A stretch of 50,489 bases of DNA, taken from contig CAIVJW010000373.1 of NCBI GenBank assembly GCA_903906315.1, positions 1 to 50,489 on the forward strand, read 5' to 3'. Below the pieces are notes generated by a model. That model made no database searches. It had not been told where the DNA came from and saw only the letters and a program-made list of their open reading frames with translations. Source of the stretch: an uncultured delta proteobacterium. Its GTDB lineage: Bacteria > Myxococcota_A > Polyangia > Polyangiales > Polyangiaceae. The translations under genes were made by a program, and so were the position numbers. Shown in pieces: positions 6,297 through 14,915 of the stretch (position 1 is its first letter; each line of letters starts with the position of its first letter).

Positions 6297-7340
6297 TCAG
6301 TCGGCGCGCGGGGGCGCGCCGAAGCGGAGGGGCACGATCGCCCGGAGATCGCCGCCGATCGGCGAGGGCAGGACGAGGCCGCGGGCGGCGCGGAGGACGC
6401 ACGCGGTGACCCGCGGGTCAGGAAAGCGCGACTCGGCCTCGAACGCCTCGTCGACGCGACCGTCCGCAGCCACGTGGACGCGCACCGCGATCCGGCCCCA
6501 GAGGCCCGGGTCCTCGGCGCGCGACGCGGCGAAGCAGGCGACGAGGGCCGGCTCGGCCGCGGCGAACGCGGCGCGGGCGAGCTCGGGGTCGAGGCGGCCG
6601 CTGCCCGGGAGGATCAGGTCGGCGGCGGGCGGCAGCGGCTCGTCGCCGGGCGCGATCTGGAGCGACAGGGTGACGGTGGAGGCGGCCCGCGCGGGGGGCA
6701 CGTCGAGGCCCGCGACGCGCGCGACGAAGCAGCGGACGACCTCCGGGTCGCGCAGCGTGACCGACGCCAGGCGGGGGGCCGCGAGCTTGCCGGCGCGGGT
6801 CGCCTTCGCGACGACCGTCACCTTGCCGCGCAGCGCCCCGTCTCGCTGAGCGCCGGGGCGGTAGCACTCGATGAGCTTCGCCCACAGCGCGGCGCGGGCC
6901 ACGCGCTCGATCGCGCGGGGCGCGTGCGGGCCACGCACGGCGACGACGTCGACCCGGACGCGCGGCAGCGGGTGGCCCGTGGGAGCGGGCAGCTCGGGGG
7001 CGCCCTCGCCCCGGCCGCCGTGGTTCCAGCGGGCGAGCTCGGCGAGCTCGGCGACGCCCGCCCCGGATTCGCGCGCGCCCTCGCCGAGCGCGTACGGCAG
7101 GCCCACGGCGACCGCGTCCGCGGGGGCGGGCGGCGAGGCTGGCGCGGGGGCGGACGCCACCGCCGGCGCGGCGATCGGGGCGGGGCGATCGCTCGCGAAC
7201 GGGACGGGGGCGACGGCCGGGGGCGGAGCCTCGGGCGCGGCCGCGATCGGTGGTGGCGGCGCGCCGCAGCCGACCGCGATCGACGCGAGGCCCATCGCCA
7301 AGCGCGCGCGCGGAGGCCCGCCCGCGCGCGGCGCCCTCAC
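6297..7340 (-). CDS. lipoprotein with repeated AgmX/PglI-type energy-transducer-like domains, 347 aa
   Basis: The start is the GTG at 7340, whose GTGA overlaps the stop of the upstream gene. It yields a basic n-region (RAPRAGGPPRAR), a hydrophobic stretch and a lipobox Cys at residue 25 (LASIAVGC). The common alternative ATG at 7295 would leave the signal without its positive end. After a Pro/Ala linker come two similar segments. One has WAKLIECYRPG, GKVTVVAKATRAGKL and VVRCFVARVAGLDVPP; the other has VACFAASR, GRIAVRVHVAADGRVDEAF and TACVLRAARGLVLPSP. The pattern of Cys residues around a beta strand with G.v...... and a closing 'v..C......l.fP' matches the AgmX/PglI C-terminal family of myxobacteria, related to TonB ends. 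Envelope role unknown. Confidence 0.72.
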   Translation of the reverse strand: MRAPRAGGPPRARLAMGLASIAVGCGAPPPPIAAAPEAPPPAVAPVPFASDRPAPIAAPAVASAPAPASPPAPADAVAVGLPYALGEGARESGAGVAELAELARWNHGGRGEGAPELPAPTGHPLPRVRVDVVAVRGPHAPRAIERVARAALWAKLIECYRPGAQRDGALRGKVTVVAKATRAGKLAAPRLASVTLRDPEVVRCFVARVAGLDVPPARAASTVTLSLQIAPGDEPLPPAADLILPGSGRLDPELARAAFAAAEPALVACFAASRAEDPGLWGRIAVRVHVAADGRVDEAFEAESRFPDPRVTACVLRAARGLVLPSPIGGDLRAIVPLRFGAPPRAD

Positions 7341-9088
7341 CACCAGGGCTCGGCGCAGCCCGCCGCCGTCGCCGCCGCCAGCGCGTCGGCGCGCGCCGGC
7401 CCGAGCACGCTGGCCGCGACGAGGAGCTTGCCGCGCGCGTCCTGAGCCGCGGCGCGCGCGTCGTCCGCGCCCTTGCCGAGCGCGGCGAGCTTGCCCTCGT
7501 CGCAGCTGTCGAAGCCGAAGCCGCACGCGACGAGCGCCTGCTCGGCCGCTCGCGCCTTCTTCGTGGCGGCGCCGCAAGCCTGCCCTTGCGACTCCGCGTA
7601 CGTGCGCACGAGCGAGAGGTCGCGCGCGGCCGGCCGCAGCGCGCGGGCGGCCTTCGCGAGCGGCTCGACCGCGGCGACGTACTCGGCCTTCGCCTTCGGC
7701 CACGCGGCGCCGATCTCGACCTCGTCGAGCGGCCCCGCGACGCCGACGCGCACGGCGCCATCGGGCGCGAGATCGGCGAACGGCCACGCCAGGGCGCGCG
7801 CGGCGAAGCCGGTGAGGTCCACCGGCGCGAGGCGCCCCTTCGCGGCGGCGACCTTGGCCTTCCCAAGCTCGCGAAGCACGGGGACAATCGCGTCGTCGAA
7901 CCGACCGAGCGCGGCGCGCAGCCCGGCGGAGCGCCGCAGCTCGGCGGCACGCGGCAGGAGGGCCTTCGCCAGCGCCGCGACCGCCTCGGCCTTCGGCGCG
8001 GCCGCGGCCTTCTCGAGGCCGGCCGATAGCTCGACCGCGAGCGCCTTGTCGCGCAGGGCGACCTCGCCGTGCACGACGAGCGAGGGGAAGCGCGCGCCGA
8101 ACACCGCGTCACTCGGAGCGTCGAGGGATCCGGCGCGAACCTCGTAGCGCCCCTTCACCTTGAAGGCGCGCGCGAGCGTGATCTTGCCGCCCTGGCAGGC
8201 GCGGCGCGCGTCGACGTAGCCGGCCACGTCCGCCGGGCGCGCGTCGCATGCCCACAGCACGGCGCCCGAGCCGTCGACGAGGCCGAGCGGGACCTCGCCC
8301 TGCGGGAGGGTCGAGGGCTCGAGCAGCACACTGATCGGCTCGGACGGCTTCTGCGCTCCGACCAGCGTGGCGAGCTCGAGCACCGCGGTGGCCATCGTCG
8401 GCCACTGCTCCTCGCCCTGGCAACGCTCGCGGTACGGATCGAGGAGCTTGAGCGCCTCCTCGCACTTGAAGCGGTGGTCGCAGACCGCGGCCTTCGCCAC
8501 GTCGCCGCGGAGCTCGTCGCAGCTGCGCGGGTCGAGGGTCACCTTGCCGGGGTCGTCGAACGCGCGCTCGACGGTGCGCTCGAGCATGCGCACCGCGAGC
8601 GGCGACCCCTCGTCGCGAGAGCAGCGCGTGGCCCAGCGCTGGCCCTCGTCGAGGCAGGCTTCGTTCTTCTTCTTGCAGCCGTCGCGGAGCAGCAAGGTCA
8701 GCTCCTTCGCGCAGGGCGAGGGGTCCTTCGTGGCGCGCGCCGCGAGGTCGGCCACGAGCGGCTTCACCTCGGCGACCGACGGCGACAGCTTCTCGCACCG
8801 GACCAGCCACTCGCGGGCGAGATCGCGGGCATGCTCGCAGACGGCGCCCTGACACTTCGCCTCGCCGCGCACCCACCCGAGCGCGTGGGCGCACTCGGCG
8901 GCGTGCGACCCGCTGAAGCTCGAGGTCGCGTGCAGCCACTCGGGCGACGACGGGATCTCGGCCCACTCGTCGGGCGGCGGCTTCGGCTCGGCGGCGTGCT
9001 TCGCGGGCTCGGTCGGGCAGCCGCCGATCGCGAACGCGGCGCCCGCGAACGCGGCACACGCGAGCGCGCGAGACAGGATGCGGACCAC
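7337..9088 (-). CDS. large putative lipoprotein, 583 aa, unknown function
   Basis: The GTG at 9088 is chosen over an ATG at 9148 because GGAGG lies five bases upstream and the resulting protein starts with a clear lipoprotein signal (MVRILSRALACAAFAGAAFA, then IGGC, Cys 24). The mature part has many Cys residues (SHAAECAHALGW, KCQGAVCEHARDL, DPRSCDELRGDVAKAAVCDH), suggesting disulfides and an extracytoplasmic location. Long Ala-rich helices fill the C-terminal half (AAPKAEAVAALAKALLPRAA). I recognise no family. It ends on TGG TGG TGA, and the GTGA overlap couples it to the 347-aa lipoprotein, so the two probably act together in the envelope. Confidence 0.75.
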   Translation of the reverse strand: MVRILSRALACAAFAGAAFAIGGCPTEPAKHAAEPKPPPDEWAEIPSSPEWLHATSSFSGSHAAECAHALGWVRGEAKCQGAVCEHARDLAREWLVRCEKLSPSVAEVKPLVADLAARATKDPSPCAKELTLLLRDGCKKKNEACLDEGQRWATRCSRDEGSPLAVRMLERTVERAFDDPGKVTLDPRSCDELRGDVAKAAVCDHRFKCEEALKLLDPYRERCQGEEQWPTMATAVLELATLVGAQKPSEPISVLLEPSTLPQGEVPLGLVDGSGAVLWACDARPADVAGYVDARRACQGGKITLARAFKVKGRYEVRAGSLDAPSDAVFGARFPSLVVHGEVALRDKALAVELSAGLEKAAAAPKAEAVAALAKALLPRAAELRRSAGLRAALGRFDDAIVPVLRELGKAKVAAAKGRLAPVDLTGFAARALAWPFADLAPDGAVRVGVAGPLDEVEIGAAWPKAKAEYVAAVEPLAKAARALRPAARDLSLVRTYAESQGQACGAATKKARAAEQALVACGFGFDSCDEGKLAALGKGADDARAAAQDARGKLLVAASVLGPARADALAAATAAGCAEPWW

Positions 9089-9182
9089 CGGGCCTCCATG
9101 GCTCGCGCGCACGCGCGGCCGTCGGTCTTGGCTCATGGTGCCCGCCATCCTAGCAGCCCCGCGGGCGGGCGCGTCTCGTGGA

Positions 9183-10136
9183 CTAGAACCGCAACGTGCC
9201 GCGGACGTCGCCGACGCGCGTGTCGATCAGGTCGACCGCCTTGGCGACCTCCGGGTCCTCGACCGTCGCGACGTGCACGAGGAACTTCACGTAGAGATCG
9301 CCGGGCTCCTTGCCCTTGCGCGCGACGCCCTTGCCGCGGAGGCGCGTCACCTGGCCCGTCTGCGTGCGGGCGGGCACCTTCAGCGTGACCTCGCCGTCCG
9401 GGGTCGGGACGCGGACCTTGTCGCCTCGGTAGGCCTCGCCGATCGTGATCGGAACGTCGAGGTAGAGGTCGTCGCCCTCGCGCTTGAACTGCGGGTGCGG
9501 CTGGACATGGATGGTGAGCAGCAGGTCGCCCGGCGGCGCGCCGCCCGCCCCGCGTCCGCCGTGGCCGACGATGCGCAGGCGGTTGCCATCGGCCACGCCG
9601 GGCGGGATGCGCACGGTGACGGGCTCGCCGCCGTCCTCGGTCGTGAGGCCGAGCTCCGTGCCCTTCACCGCGGCGGCGAACTCGATGGTCACCTCCGCCT
9701 CGACGTCCCGGCCCTTGCCGCGCGGCGGGCGCGCCGCGCCTCCCCGGCGCGCGCCGCCGAAGAGGTCGCCGAAGAGGTCGCCGAGATCCGCCTGGCCGAA
9801 CACGTCGTTCGCGTCGAACGAGCCGCCCGGACCGCCAGGACCGGCCGCGCGTCCGGCGCGCCCGCGCTGCTGGCCGAACTGGCGCATGAGGCGCGCGCGC
9901 TCCTCGTCGAAGCCCTGCTGAAGGCTCGCCTCGCCGAACTCGTCGTAGAGCCCGCGGCGCTTCTTGTCCGAGAGGATCTCGTACGCGTGGTTGATCTCCT
10001 TGAAGCGCGACTCGTTGTCCTTTCCCGGGTTCTTGTCCGGGTGGAACTTCATCGCGAGCTTCCGGAACGCCTTCTTGACGGCGTCTTCTTCGGCGTCCCG
10101 CGGGACGCCGAGCACGGAGTAGAGGTCGCGGGCCAT
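9183..10136 (-). CDS. DnaJ-family co-chaperone of the CbpA type, 317 aa
   Basis: Residues 1-70 are a J domain (MARDLYSVLGVPRDAEEDAV) with the HPD motif in MKFHPDKNPGK and the downstream EINHAYEILSDKKRR helix. HPD stimulates ATP hydrolysis by DnaK-type Hsp70. A Gly/Phe-rich stretch follows (FGQADLGDLFGDLFGGARRG), then two beta-rich substrate-binding domains (VTVRIPPGVADGNRLRIVGH, GDLLLTIHVQPHPQFKREGD, VRVPTPDGEVTLKVPARTQT). The four CxxCxGxG zinc repeats of true DnaJ are absent and the length suits CbpA-type proteins. No dnaK or grpE is adjacent, so this is likely an accessory J protein. The ATG at 10136 sits exactly at the J domain. Confidence 0.93.
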   Translation of the reverse strand: MARDLYSVLGVPRDAEEDAVKKAFRKLAMKFHPDKNPGKDNESRFKEINHAYEILSDKKRRGLYDEFGEASLQQGFDEERARLMRQFGQQRGRAGRAAGPGGPGGSFDANDVFGQADLGDLFGDLFGGARRGGAARPPRGKGRDVEAEVTIEFAAAVKGTELGLTTEDGGEPVTVRIPPGVADGNRLRIVGHGGRGAGGAPPGDLLLTIHVQPHPQFKREGDDLYLDVPITIGEAYRGDKVRVPTPDGEVTLKVPARTQTGQVTRLRGKGVARKGKEPGDLYVKFLVHVATVEDPEVAKAVDLIDTRVGDVRGTLRF

Positions 10137-10295
10137 GGTCGTGCGCTCAGGGGGGAAGGGCGTCGTCACGCCGCGGCGGAACGTAAGGCCCCTGGGCGGC
10201 GTCGTCCACTCCCCGACCTGTGACGCGCGCACGTCGCGGCCACGGGCCCGGCGGGAGGAGGACGCCAGCGCCCGTCGCCCGCGGTCGCGCCGGAA

Positions 10296-10526
10296 TCAGG
10301 GCCCGGCCAGCTCGACGCAGTGGGCCGTGTTCCCCCCGCCCTTGCCCGCGGCGTCGCCGCCGTGCTTGCCGGCGCTCGCGGCCTGGGCGCGCGGCCCCCC
10401 GGACTGCGGCTGGGTGTCGAGACTGGCGCAGATCGCGAGCGCGAGCGCGTCGTGTTTTTCGGCGTCCGTCGGGTCGACGACCGCCCCGCTCGCGTCCTTG
10501 AACCAGGTCGAAGGGTCGACCGTCAT
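10296..10526 (-). CDS. small hypothetical protein, 76 aa
   Basis: An ATG at 10526 with a GGGA-type ribosome site upstream starts MTVDPSTWFKDASGAVVDPT and the frame ends at 10296. The N-terminal half (DAEKHDALALAICASLDTQP) looks folded and the C-terminal half is Gly/Ala-rich. There is no signal peptide. It lies 63 bases after cysS on the same strand and may share its transcript. No family is recognised and chance openness cannot be excluded in DNA this GC-rich. Confidence 0.45.
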   Translation of the reverse strand: MTVDPSTWFKDASGAVVDPTDAEKHDALALAICASLDTQPQSGGPRAQAASAGKHGGDAAGKGGGNTAHCVELAGP

Positions 10527-10589
10527 CGCCAGTGCGTTTCCCTGGAGGGGGCGGCCCCGTCGGCCGCTCGTCGAAAAACGCGCGCGGGG

Positions 10590-12134
10590 TCAGACCACGC
10601 CGACCCGCCAGGTCGTGCCGGTCGGCGAGTCCGCGACCTCGAGGCCGAGCGCGTCGAGCTCCTTGCGAAGCGCGTCGGCCCGGGCAAAATCCTTCGCTTG
10701 CCGCGCCGCCGTGCGCTCGACGAGCTTCTGCTCGACCGCCTCGGCCGTGAGCCCGAGCAGCCCGAGCCGACGCGTTCGCGTACGCGCGGCGTACTCCTCG
10801 GGCGGCGTCTGCAACATGCCGATCGGCTCGCAGGAAGCGCGCAGCGCCCCCGCGACCTCGGCCGCGACCACGCCCGCGCCGCGCAGGAAATACGCGTCCT
10901 TGCGCTTCTTCACGGCGAGGTCGGCGAGCTCGTTGCCTGCGCGCGCGAGGTCCTGCAGCACCGCGAGCGCGACGGGCGTGTTCAGGTCGTCATCGAGCGC
11001 GGCCAGGACCTTCGCCCTCGCCTCCGCCGCGAGCTTCTGCGTGGCGGCGAGCTCCTTCGGCGCAGGCGCGCCGTCCTCGGCGCCGGCCGCGACCACCGCG
11101 AGCCGCTCGAGCGTCGTGTAGAGGTAGTCGACGCGCCGCTCGGCCTCTTGCACGCCCGGGAACACGACGCGCCCGTCCTCGCGCTTCTCGGTGTCGAAGC
11201 CGATCGGGCCGCGGTAGTGCACGCCGAGCAGGAACCAGCGGAGCGCCTCCGGGTCGTTGCGGTCGTAGGTTTGGCGGATCGTGACGAAGTTGCCGAGCGA
11301 CTTCGCCATCTTCTCCTTGTCGACGTTGACGAACCCGTTGTGGATCCACGTCGCCGCGAAGTTGCCTTCGCCCGGGTGCGCGGCCTCGCTCTGCGCGATC
11401 TCGTTCTCGTGGTGGGGGAAGATGAGGTCCATCCCGCCGCAGTGCACGTCGAAGCCGTGGCCGAGGTAGCGGCTCGACATGGCCGAGCACTCGATGTGCC
11501 AGCCGGGTCGGCCCTTGCCCCACGGGCTGTCCCAGCCCCATGCGTCGCCGGAGCAGCCCTTCCAGAGGGCGAAATCGAGCGGATCGCGCTTCTCGTCGGA
11601 AGCCTCGACCCGGGCGCCGACGCGCAGGTCGTCCACGTTGCGCTTGGAGAGCTTGCCGTAGCCGTCGAACGATCGGACGGCGTAGTAGACGTCGCGCACG
11701 CCGCCCGCGACCTCGGCGACGTACGCCGATCCGCCCGCGATGAGCTTCTCGACGAGGGCGACGATCTCGGGGATGTGGCCCGAGACGCGCGGCTCGACGT
11801 CCGGCGCGACGCAGCCGAGCGCGCGCATGTCCTCCTGGTAGAGCGCGGCCATGCGGGCCGAGAGCGCCATCGGCTCCTCGCCGGACTCCGCCGCGCGCTT
11901 GAGGATCTTGTCGTCGACGTCGGTCACGTTGCGGACGAACGTGACCTCGAGCCCGTGCGCGCGCAGCGTGCGGACGAGGATGTCCGGCGTGATGGCCGCG
12001 CGGGCGTGGCCGACGTGCGCGACGTCGTAGGTCGTCGGCCCGCAGCAGTAGACCCCGGCCCTGCCCGCCTTCTGCGGGGTGAACGGCTGGAGCTTCTGCG
12101 TGAGGGTGTCGTAGAGGTGCAAGCTGTCGGCCAT
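10590..12134 (-). CDS. cysS: cysteinyl-tRNA synthetase
   Basis: Class I synthetase that charges tRNA-Cys. VYCCGPTTYDVAHVGHARAA near residues 28-47 holds the zinc-binding Cys and the HIGH motif (here HVGH). WHIECSAMSSRYLG and GGMDLIFPHHENEIAQSEA carry the remaining zinc ligands and the signature HHENE. KEKMAKSLGNFVTIR near residue 275 is the KMSKS loop (KMAKS). A helical anticodon-binding part and a C-terminal domain (QAKDFARADALRKELDALGL) complete 514 residues, slightly longer than the E. coli enzyme (461). The ATG at 12134 is supported by the conserved N-terminus. Essential housekeeping gene, so this segment is core chromosome. Confidence 0.97.
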   Translation of the reverse strand: MADSLHLYDTLTQKLQPFTPQKAGRAGVYCCGPTTYDVAHVGHARAAITPDILVRTLRAHGLEVTFVRNVTDVDDKILKRAAESGEEPMALSARMAALYQEDMRALGCVAPDVEPRVSGHIPEIVALVEKLIAGGSAYVAEVAGGVRDVYYAVRSFDGYGKLSKRNVDDLRVGARVEASDEKRDPLDFALWKGCSGDAWGWDSPWGKGRPGWHIECSAMSSRYLGHGFDVHCGGMDLIFPHHENEIAQSEAAHPGEGNFAATWIHNGFVNVDKEKMAKSLGNFVTIRQTYDRNDPEALRWFLLGVHYRGPIGFDTEKREDGRVVFPGVQEAERRVDYLYTTLERLAVVAAGAEDGAPAPKELAATQKLAAEARAKVLAALDDDLNTPVALAVLQDLARAGNELADLAVKKRKDAYFLRGAGVVAAEVAGALRASCEPIGMLQTPPEEYAARTRTRRLGLLGLTAEAVEQKLVERTAARQAKDFARADALRKELDALGLEVADSPTGTTWRVGVV

Positions 12135-12241
12135 GGCCGGGTCGGTCTATCAGCGCGCGACCGGCGTGTCACGGCCCCGCGCCCGCCTCCCCCGAGAGGC
12201 CCCCTGACGCAAGCGCCCTACCGTGGTTAAGCAGGGCGTAG

Positions 12242-13039
12242 ATGCTGCCGCTCCGCGACCGCCTGCCGACGCGCCGGACGCCCGTCGTCAACTACCTGAT
12301 CATCGCGGCGAACGTGCTCGTCTTCATGGCCGAGCGGGGGATCATGGGGACCTCCCCCGCGCCCGATCGGACCGCCCACGCGATCGTGAGCGCCTGGGGC
12401 CTCGTCCCGGCCGCGTTCGTCGAGGCGCCGCTGCTGGAGGCCTGGTCGGTCGTCACCAGCATGTTCACGCACGACCCGAGCGGCTGGATGCACATCGGAG
12501 GCAACATGCTGTTCCTCTGGATCTTCGGCGACAACGTCGAGGACGCGCTCGGCAGCCTCCGCTACGCCGCGTTCTACCTGCTCGCGGGCATCGCGGCGGC
12601 CGGCGCGCAAATCGCGATCGACCCCTCGTCGATGGTGCCCATGGTCGGCGCCTCGGGGGCGATCGGCGGCGTGCTCGCGGCGTACGGCACGCTCTACCCG
12701 CGGTCGCCGATCACGATCCTGAACCCGATCCCGATCCTCTGGTTCGCGTTCGGACTGTTCTTCGAGCTGCCGGCGTGGATCGTCATCGCCGAGTTCTTCG
12801 TGATGAACCTCCTGAACGGCGTCTCGTCGCTCGGATCGCGCGGCGGCGGCGTCGCCTTCTTCGCGCACCTCGGCGGCTTCGTCGCCGGCCTGGTCCTCGT
12901 CCGGCTGCTGATGGTGGGCCGCGAGCGGCGGGGCCACGACCGCTGGCAGGGCTTGCGTGCCGCGCCGCGCCGCGCCCCCCGCGACGCCCACGGGCGCGAC
13001 CCGTGGGGCCGGCGCGCGCGGGGGCCGTTCGGCGGGTAG
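12242..13039 (+). CDS. rhomboid-family intramembrane serine protease, 265 aa
   Basis: Rhomboids cut membrane-anchored proteins within the lipid bilayer. Hydrophobic segments include VVNYLIIAANVLVFMAE, NMLFLWIFGDNVEDAL, YAAFYLLAGIAAAGAQ and ILWFAFGLFFELPAWIVIAE. HIGGNMLFLWIFGDNVED is the conserved HxxxNM-type loop. The catalytic Ser is in GASGAIGGVLAAY near residue 139 and the paired His in FFAHLGGFVAGL near residue 210. Both are present, so it should be active. The tail (RAAPRRAPRDAHGRDPWGRR) is basic and cytosolic. A TACCGT -10-like hexamer lies at 12219-12224 with a short leader. Substrates are unknown. Confidence 0.93.
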   Translation: MLPLRDRLPTRRTPVVNYLIIAANVLVFMAERGIMGTSPAPDRTAHAIVSAWGLVPAAFVEAPLLEAWSVVTSMFTHDPSGWMHIGGNMLFLWIFGDNVEDALGSLRYAAFYLLAGIAAAGAQIAIDPSSMVPMVGASGAIGGVLAAYGTLYPRSPITILNPIPILWFAFGLFFELPAWIVIAEFFVMNLLNGVSSLGSRGGGVAFFAHLGGFVAGLVLVRLLMVGRERRGHDRWQGLRAAPRRAPRDAHGRDPWGRRARGPFGG

Positions 13040-13088
13040 CCCCTGCGCGGCGGCCACCGCGCCGTCCGTATGGTAGCGTCCTGCTCGA

Positions 13089-13616
13089 ATGGGACGGTGG
13101 GCTCGGCAACGGATGGCCGGTTGGATCGCCGCGGCGGCGACGGCGGCGAGCGCGTGCGCGGGGCCCACGTTCGACGGCACCACATACCGGGGCGAGGGCT
13201 TCGGGTTTCGCGTGCCGCGGCCGCCGGCGAGCTGGCGGCCGCTCGACGGGTCGCGCGCGGCGCTCGCCTTCCACGATGCGCGCAGCGACGCCACGATCGC
13301 CGTCAACGCCCGCTGCGGCGCGGACGCCGACGACCTGCCGCTCGCCACGCTCACGAACCACCTCTTCCTGCGCTTCACCGACCGCGAGGTCCTCGAGGAG
13401 CAGAAGATCCCCTTCGACGCCCGCGAGGCGATGCGATCGGTCGTCGTGGCCAAGCTCGACGGCGTGCCGCAGAAGTTCTCGATCTACGTCCTCAAGAAGG
13501 ACGGCTGCGTCTTCGATCTGCTCTACATCGCGCGGCCCGATCGGTTCGACGCCGGCCTGGCCGCGTTCGACTCGTTCGCGCGCGGCTTCGCGACGGTGCG
13601 GCGCGATGGCGAATGA
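13089..13616 (+). CDS. putative lipoprotein, 175 aa
   Basis: The ATG at 13089 (alternative ATG at 13113) yields a signal with a lipobox Cys at residue 23 (ATAASAC). The mature part (YRGEGFGFRVPRPPASWRPL, then SDATIAVNARCGADADDLPL and KFSIYVLKKDGCVFDLLYIA) has the alternating pattern of a small beta sandwich, resembling PsbP/DUF1795-type proteins in outline only. TATGGT at 13069-13074 is a likely -10. Its last 11 bases overlap the MlaE-type permease gene. That coupling suggests a periplasmic partner of the lipid transporter, but this is inference. Confidence 0.8.
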   Translation: MGRWARQRMAGWIAAAATAASACAGPTFDGTTYRGEGFGFRVPRPPASWRPLDGSRAALAFHDARSDATIAVNARCGADADDLPLATLTNHLFLRFTDREVLEEQKIPFDAREAMRSVVVAKLDGVPQKFSIYVLKKDGCVFDLLYIARPDRFDAGLAAFDSFARGFATVRRDGE

Positions 13617-14472
13617 CCTCGCCGTGCGCCGCCGCGCGAGCCAGCCGCCTCCGCCCTCCTCGCGCCTCGACCTCGCACCGCCGCCCGAGCCGGGGTGGAT
13701 GGAGCTCCAGGTCGACAAGGTCTCGACGTTCGTCGAGCAGCTCGGCGTGCTCGGCCGCCTGACCGGCAAGACCTTCCTCGCGATCTTCAAGCGGCCGTTC
13801 GAGACCCACGCGACGCTCCACCAGATGGACGCGCTCGGCGTCGCCTCGGTGGGCATCGCGTCCGTGACGGCGGTCTTCACCGGCATGGTCATGGCCGTGC
13901 AGTTCGCCATCGGCCTGCAGAAGTTCGGCGGGATGGAATACACCGGCCGCGTCATCGGCATCTCCTTCTCGCGCGAGCTCGCGCCCACGCTCACCGCCGT
14001 CATCGTCGGAGGCCGCATCGGCGCCGGCATCGCCGCCGAGATCGGATCGATGGCCGTGACCGAGCAGATCGACGCGATCCGATCGCTCGGCGCCGACCCG
14101 ATCAAGAAGCTCGTGGTCCCGCGCCTCGTCGCCTGCGTCATCGTGATGCCCGTGCTCGGCGTGTTCGCGCTCCTGCTCGGCTTCGGCGGCGCGATGGTGA
14201 TCTGCTCGGCCCAGTTCGGCATCCCGGCGCAGTTCTTCCTGCAGACCGCGCTCGAGTCGGTCGGCTTCAAGGACTTCCTGAGCGGCCTCTACAAGACGCC
14301 CTTCTTCGGGGCGATCATCGCGCTCGCGGGGTGCCACTTCGGCCTCGTCACGCGCGGCGGCACCGAAGGCGTCGGGCAGGCCACGACGCGCACCGTCGTG
14401 GCGACGTCGATCGCGATCCTGATCGCGGACTTCTTCCTGACGAAGCTGTCGATCCTCCTCTTCCCGGGCTGA
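13606..14472 (+). CDS. MlaE-family ABC transporter permease, 288 aa
   Basis: Integral membrane part of an Mla/Mce-type lipid transporter that moves phospholipids between membranes. The ATG at 13606 overlaps the end of the lipoprotein gene. Membrane segments follow a cytosolic N-terminus (SVGIASVTAVFTGMVMAVQF, ACVIVMPVLGVFALLLGFGG, TVVATSIAILIADFFLTKL). The family signature is clear: GRVIGISFSRELAPTLTAVI, then GGRIGAGIAAEIGSMAVTEQ and IDAIRSLGADPIKKLVVPRL. The ATPase (MlaF) and substrate-binding protein (MlaD) are not next to it, unlike the usual operon, so partners must be elsewhere. Confidence 0.94.
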   Translation: MANDLAVRRRASQPPPPSSRLDLAPPPEPGWMELQVDKVSTFVEQLGVLGRLTGKTFLAIFKRPFETHATLHQMDALGVASVGIASVTAVFTGMVMAVQFAIGLQKFGGMEYTGRVIGISFSRELAPTLTAVIVGGRIGAGIAAEIGSMAVTEQIDAIRSLGADPIKKLVVPRLVACVIVMPVLGVFALLLGFGGAMVICSAQFGIPAQFFLQTALESVGFKDFLSGLYKTPFFGAIIALAGCHFGLVTRGGTEGVGQATTRTVVATSIAILIADFFLTKLSILLFPG

Positions 14473-14477
14473 TCGGC

Positions 14478-14888
14478 GTGCGCGCACGCCCCGCGTTCCT
14501 CGCCTCCGTCGCCGCGCTCGCGGCCGCGTGCGGGCGGGGCGAGGCCGACGTTCGCGGCCCCGACGCCTCCTCCACCGCCACCGAGGCGACCACGGCCGCC
14601 GGGCCCGAGGTCGCCCCCGCGCGCAGGCGCCCGACGCGGCGCTACTGGATGGCGCGGAGCGGCGATCGCTGCGAGGTCGGGTTCACCGACGGCGCGCGGT
14701 CGTCGACCCCGATCGAGGCCCCCTGCCCCAGTCAGCTCGCGAGCGGCGAGCGCATCCGCCTGGCAGGCAAGGCCTGCGTCCGCGAGAGCGCGGCCGACCC
14801 GGCGCGCGAGGTGCCCGTGCTCTGCCCGGATCACGTGCTCATGCTCGAACGGAGCGAGCGCGCCCACGCGGACGCGGGCGCGCGTTGA
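14478..14888 (+). CDS. small lipoprotein, 136 aa
   Basis: A GTG at 14478, five bases after the MlaE stop, starts MRARPAFLASVAALAAACG with a lipobox Cys at residue 18. The mature region has a Thr/Ala linker (STATEATTAAGPEVAPARRR) and a short domain with paired Cys (YWMARSGDRCEVGFTDGARS, APCPSQLASGERIRLAGKAC, VPVLCPDH). No family is recognised. Tight spacing puts it in one transcription unit with the permease. Confidence 0.72.
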   Translation: MRARPAFLASVAALAAACGRGEADVRGPDASSTATEATTAAGPEVAPARRRPTRRYWMARSGDRCEVGFTDGARSSTPIEAPCPSQLASGERIRLAGKACVRESAADPAREVPVLCPDHVLMLERSERAHADAGAR

Positions 14889-14903
14889 GGCCACGACCCG
14901 TGC

Positions 14904-14909
14904 GATGAT
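14904..14909 (+). promoter_or_regulatory. -10-like GATGAT six bases before GTG
   Basis: GATGAT followed by CGCGAC and the GTG at 14916 repeats the TAnnnT-six-bases-start layout with one mismatch (G for the first T). No good -35 is seen. It could give the 347-aa lipoprotein its own leaderless transcript. Confidence 0.3.
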
Positions 14910-14915
14910 CGCGAC

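Noticed and set aside
9753-9800. Repeated FGDLFGG-like text in the DnaJ-family protein compared with the LF motif in the TPR and FHA proteins
   Set aside because: Here it is the ordinary Gly/Phe region of J proteins, so it is not evidence for a shared docking motif.
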